Of a stretch of 64,000 bases of DNA, positions 62,690 through 64,000 are shown in pieces (the stretch's first letter is position 1; the number at the start of each line of letters is the position of its first letter). This DNA is from Cyanoderma ruficeps. Its lineage: Eukaryota; Chordata; Aves; Passeriformes; Timaliidae. The translations under genes and the position numbers were made by a program. The notes under the pieces are model-generated. The model searched no databases. It saw nothing but the letters and a program-made list of their open reading frames with translations, and had not been told where the DNA came from. Location: the NCBI GenBank assembly GCA_008694505.1, contig VZDJ01000623.1, positions 14,472,988-14,536,987 of the forward strand, in the 5' to 3' direction.

Positions 62690-64000
62690 TTTAAGAATAA
62701 TGTTTTTATTATCGAACCATACATTTTCCATACAAGTTTGCAGATTACAGGCAATAGTTACATATTTTGTTGTATGGTGTAGTCTGTTGTCTGACTATTG
62801 TATTGCAGTAGCTATTAGTACACTGACATTCATCCTTTTTTACAATCCATAGCACCAGTCACAAGAGCAAGTAGTTGTAAGATTTACTGTCTGTGAGCAC
62901 ATCTTAATCTAAAATACCCTTGTGATTTATTACAGAGACATTTTAAACTTAATGTATTAATGTCTACAGTAATGCTGTTTTAATGCTAATGGCCCTATTA
63001 TTCAATTAAGAAAAATATATGTTTTCTCATTCTGCCCTTATGTTCAAGGTCTTACATTTATTTCTGTTCTGCTGAAGTTTTGTGCATGTGATGTACATAG
63101 TAAGTAGTGGGAAAAGAACAAGTCTTGTTATGGAAGAGATAGTGATGATTGCTTTCAGCATAGGTGAACGGTTAATGAGGATGTAGAAGGTCTGCGTTCA
63201 GGTTGGTCAAAGGGATTCCAAAAACACACCTCATGAGAGAATAGTTTTCACAGCCTAATCAAGACAGACATTTTGGAATCTCTTACCCAATACAATGACA
63301 CAAGGCTGCTATATGAAATGGGATACACTGATAGGTCTCTTTTTTGTGCCTGGGTTTTAAGCACTTACACCTGTACTTTGTGAGTAGGATTTTGGCCTGT
63401 TAGGCACTCTCTGAAAGCATGTGCTGATCTGATCAGGCCTCTCAGGGGTCTGTGTGCTCCTTTGCTTAATTTTTGTGTCTGGCTTGAGTAGAAACAGGTG
63501 CCAATGTAATGAGAAGAGGAATACGCAGTATTCTGTGCAGCTGGAAAACTTCATGATCCAAACAGACCAGGTGAGCTTTATCTCTCCAATACAGCCATAA
63601 CACGGGCTTCCTGTTGGGAATCCTAAGATGAGTTTTGGGAAAGTCAGCACTAAGGCTGGTTGTGAACCATTTCTCACTTTAGCTTTACAGTGGAGATAGT
63701 CATTGTGCAATATTGCTCACTACAGAAACGTTGGCATTTGCATTTATGAAATGCAACTGGAATGTGTCTTTGCTTGGAAGACATCTAAATATCTCTAGGA
63801 ACATAACTCTGAAGGGTGAACCAGGGAGCAAGAGCAGGTTTACTGTCCATAGTTGATAGAAAAAGGTATGGCTTGGTCTACTCTGAACATTTTGAGGGTT
63901 GTCAAGATCAATCCTGGGAAGGGAAAACATCACTACTGTTGCACTGTGCTCCAGATGCCTGTTAAAGACTATGTGTTACACAAAGGGTTTTCCTTGGGGT
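62690..64000 (-). other. Possible distal 3'UTR of the next gene (DLG2 by gene order)
   Basis: An AT-rich, repeat-free segment starts just right of an A-run. Its minus strand ends in AATAAA (62710-62705). In human, DLG2 lies next to CCDC90B on the same strand with its 3' end facing it. No DLG2 coding exon is in the window, so this is a guess from position and composition. Confidence 0.25.

Overview
The window is vertebrate nuclear DNA, almost certainly from a bird. It has spliced genes with GT-AG introns, TATA-less CpG-island promoters and many CR1 LINE fragments, including the avian 3' end with its ATTCTATGATT-like tail. It also holds an LTR of a type common in bird genomes. Human comparisons are from memory and no database search was run.

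Three protein-coding genes fill the first 47.5 kb, in the same order as human chromosome 11q14.1. (1) PCF11, plus strand, from the left edge to about 18.97 kb. Coding exons 2-16 are present; exon 1 lies outside the window. PCF11 is the CTD-binding subunit of the mRNA 3'-end cleavage and termination machinery. Its first 2.9 kb here are intron 1, with a cluster of AATAAA signals at 217-727 that fits the known intronic-polyadenylation autoregulation of this gene. (2) ANKRD42, plus strand, from a CpG island at about 20.0-20.6 kb to a stop codon at 35877. All 12 coding exons join in frame to 536 codons. (3) CCDC90B, minus strand, from a CpG-island promoter near 47.5 kb to a stop codon at 38054-38056. 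Its nine exons join in frame to 252 codons and encode a mitochondrial coiled-coil protein with a C-terminal membrane helix. ANKRD42 and CCDC90B converge tail to tail around 36.8-37.0 kb.

From 47.65 kb to the right edge I find no gene. This stretch holds CR1 fragments, an LTR split by a CR1 insertion (52.49-53.29 kb), an unexplained 1.8 kb block beside that LTR, and long stretches with nothing recognisable. At 62.69-64.0 kb an AT-rich segment with a minus-strand AATAAA could be the distal 3'UTR of DLG2, the expected next gene; this is inference from gene order.

The most interesting points are: the intron 1 poly(A) cluster; an in-frame alternative end of PCF11 exon 7; a single N where a zinc-finger exon loses its acidic stretch; an exon-confined GC spike in ANKRD42 exon 4; a repeated block in ANKRD42 introns 7 and 8 and a possible alternative last exon; a ZNF143/ETS promoter for CCDC90B; and a duplicated segment on both sides of CCDC90B exon 1. 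I found no clearly novel system. These are ordinary conserved genes with some unusual local structure.
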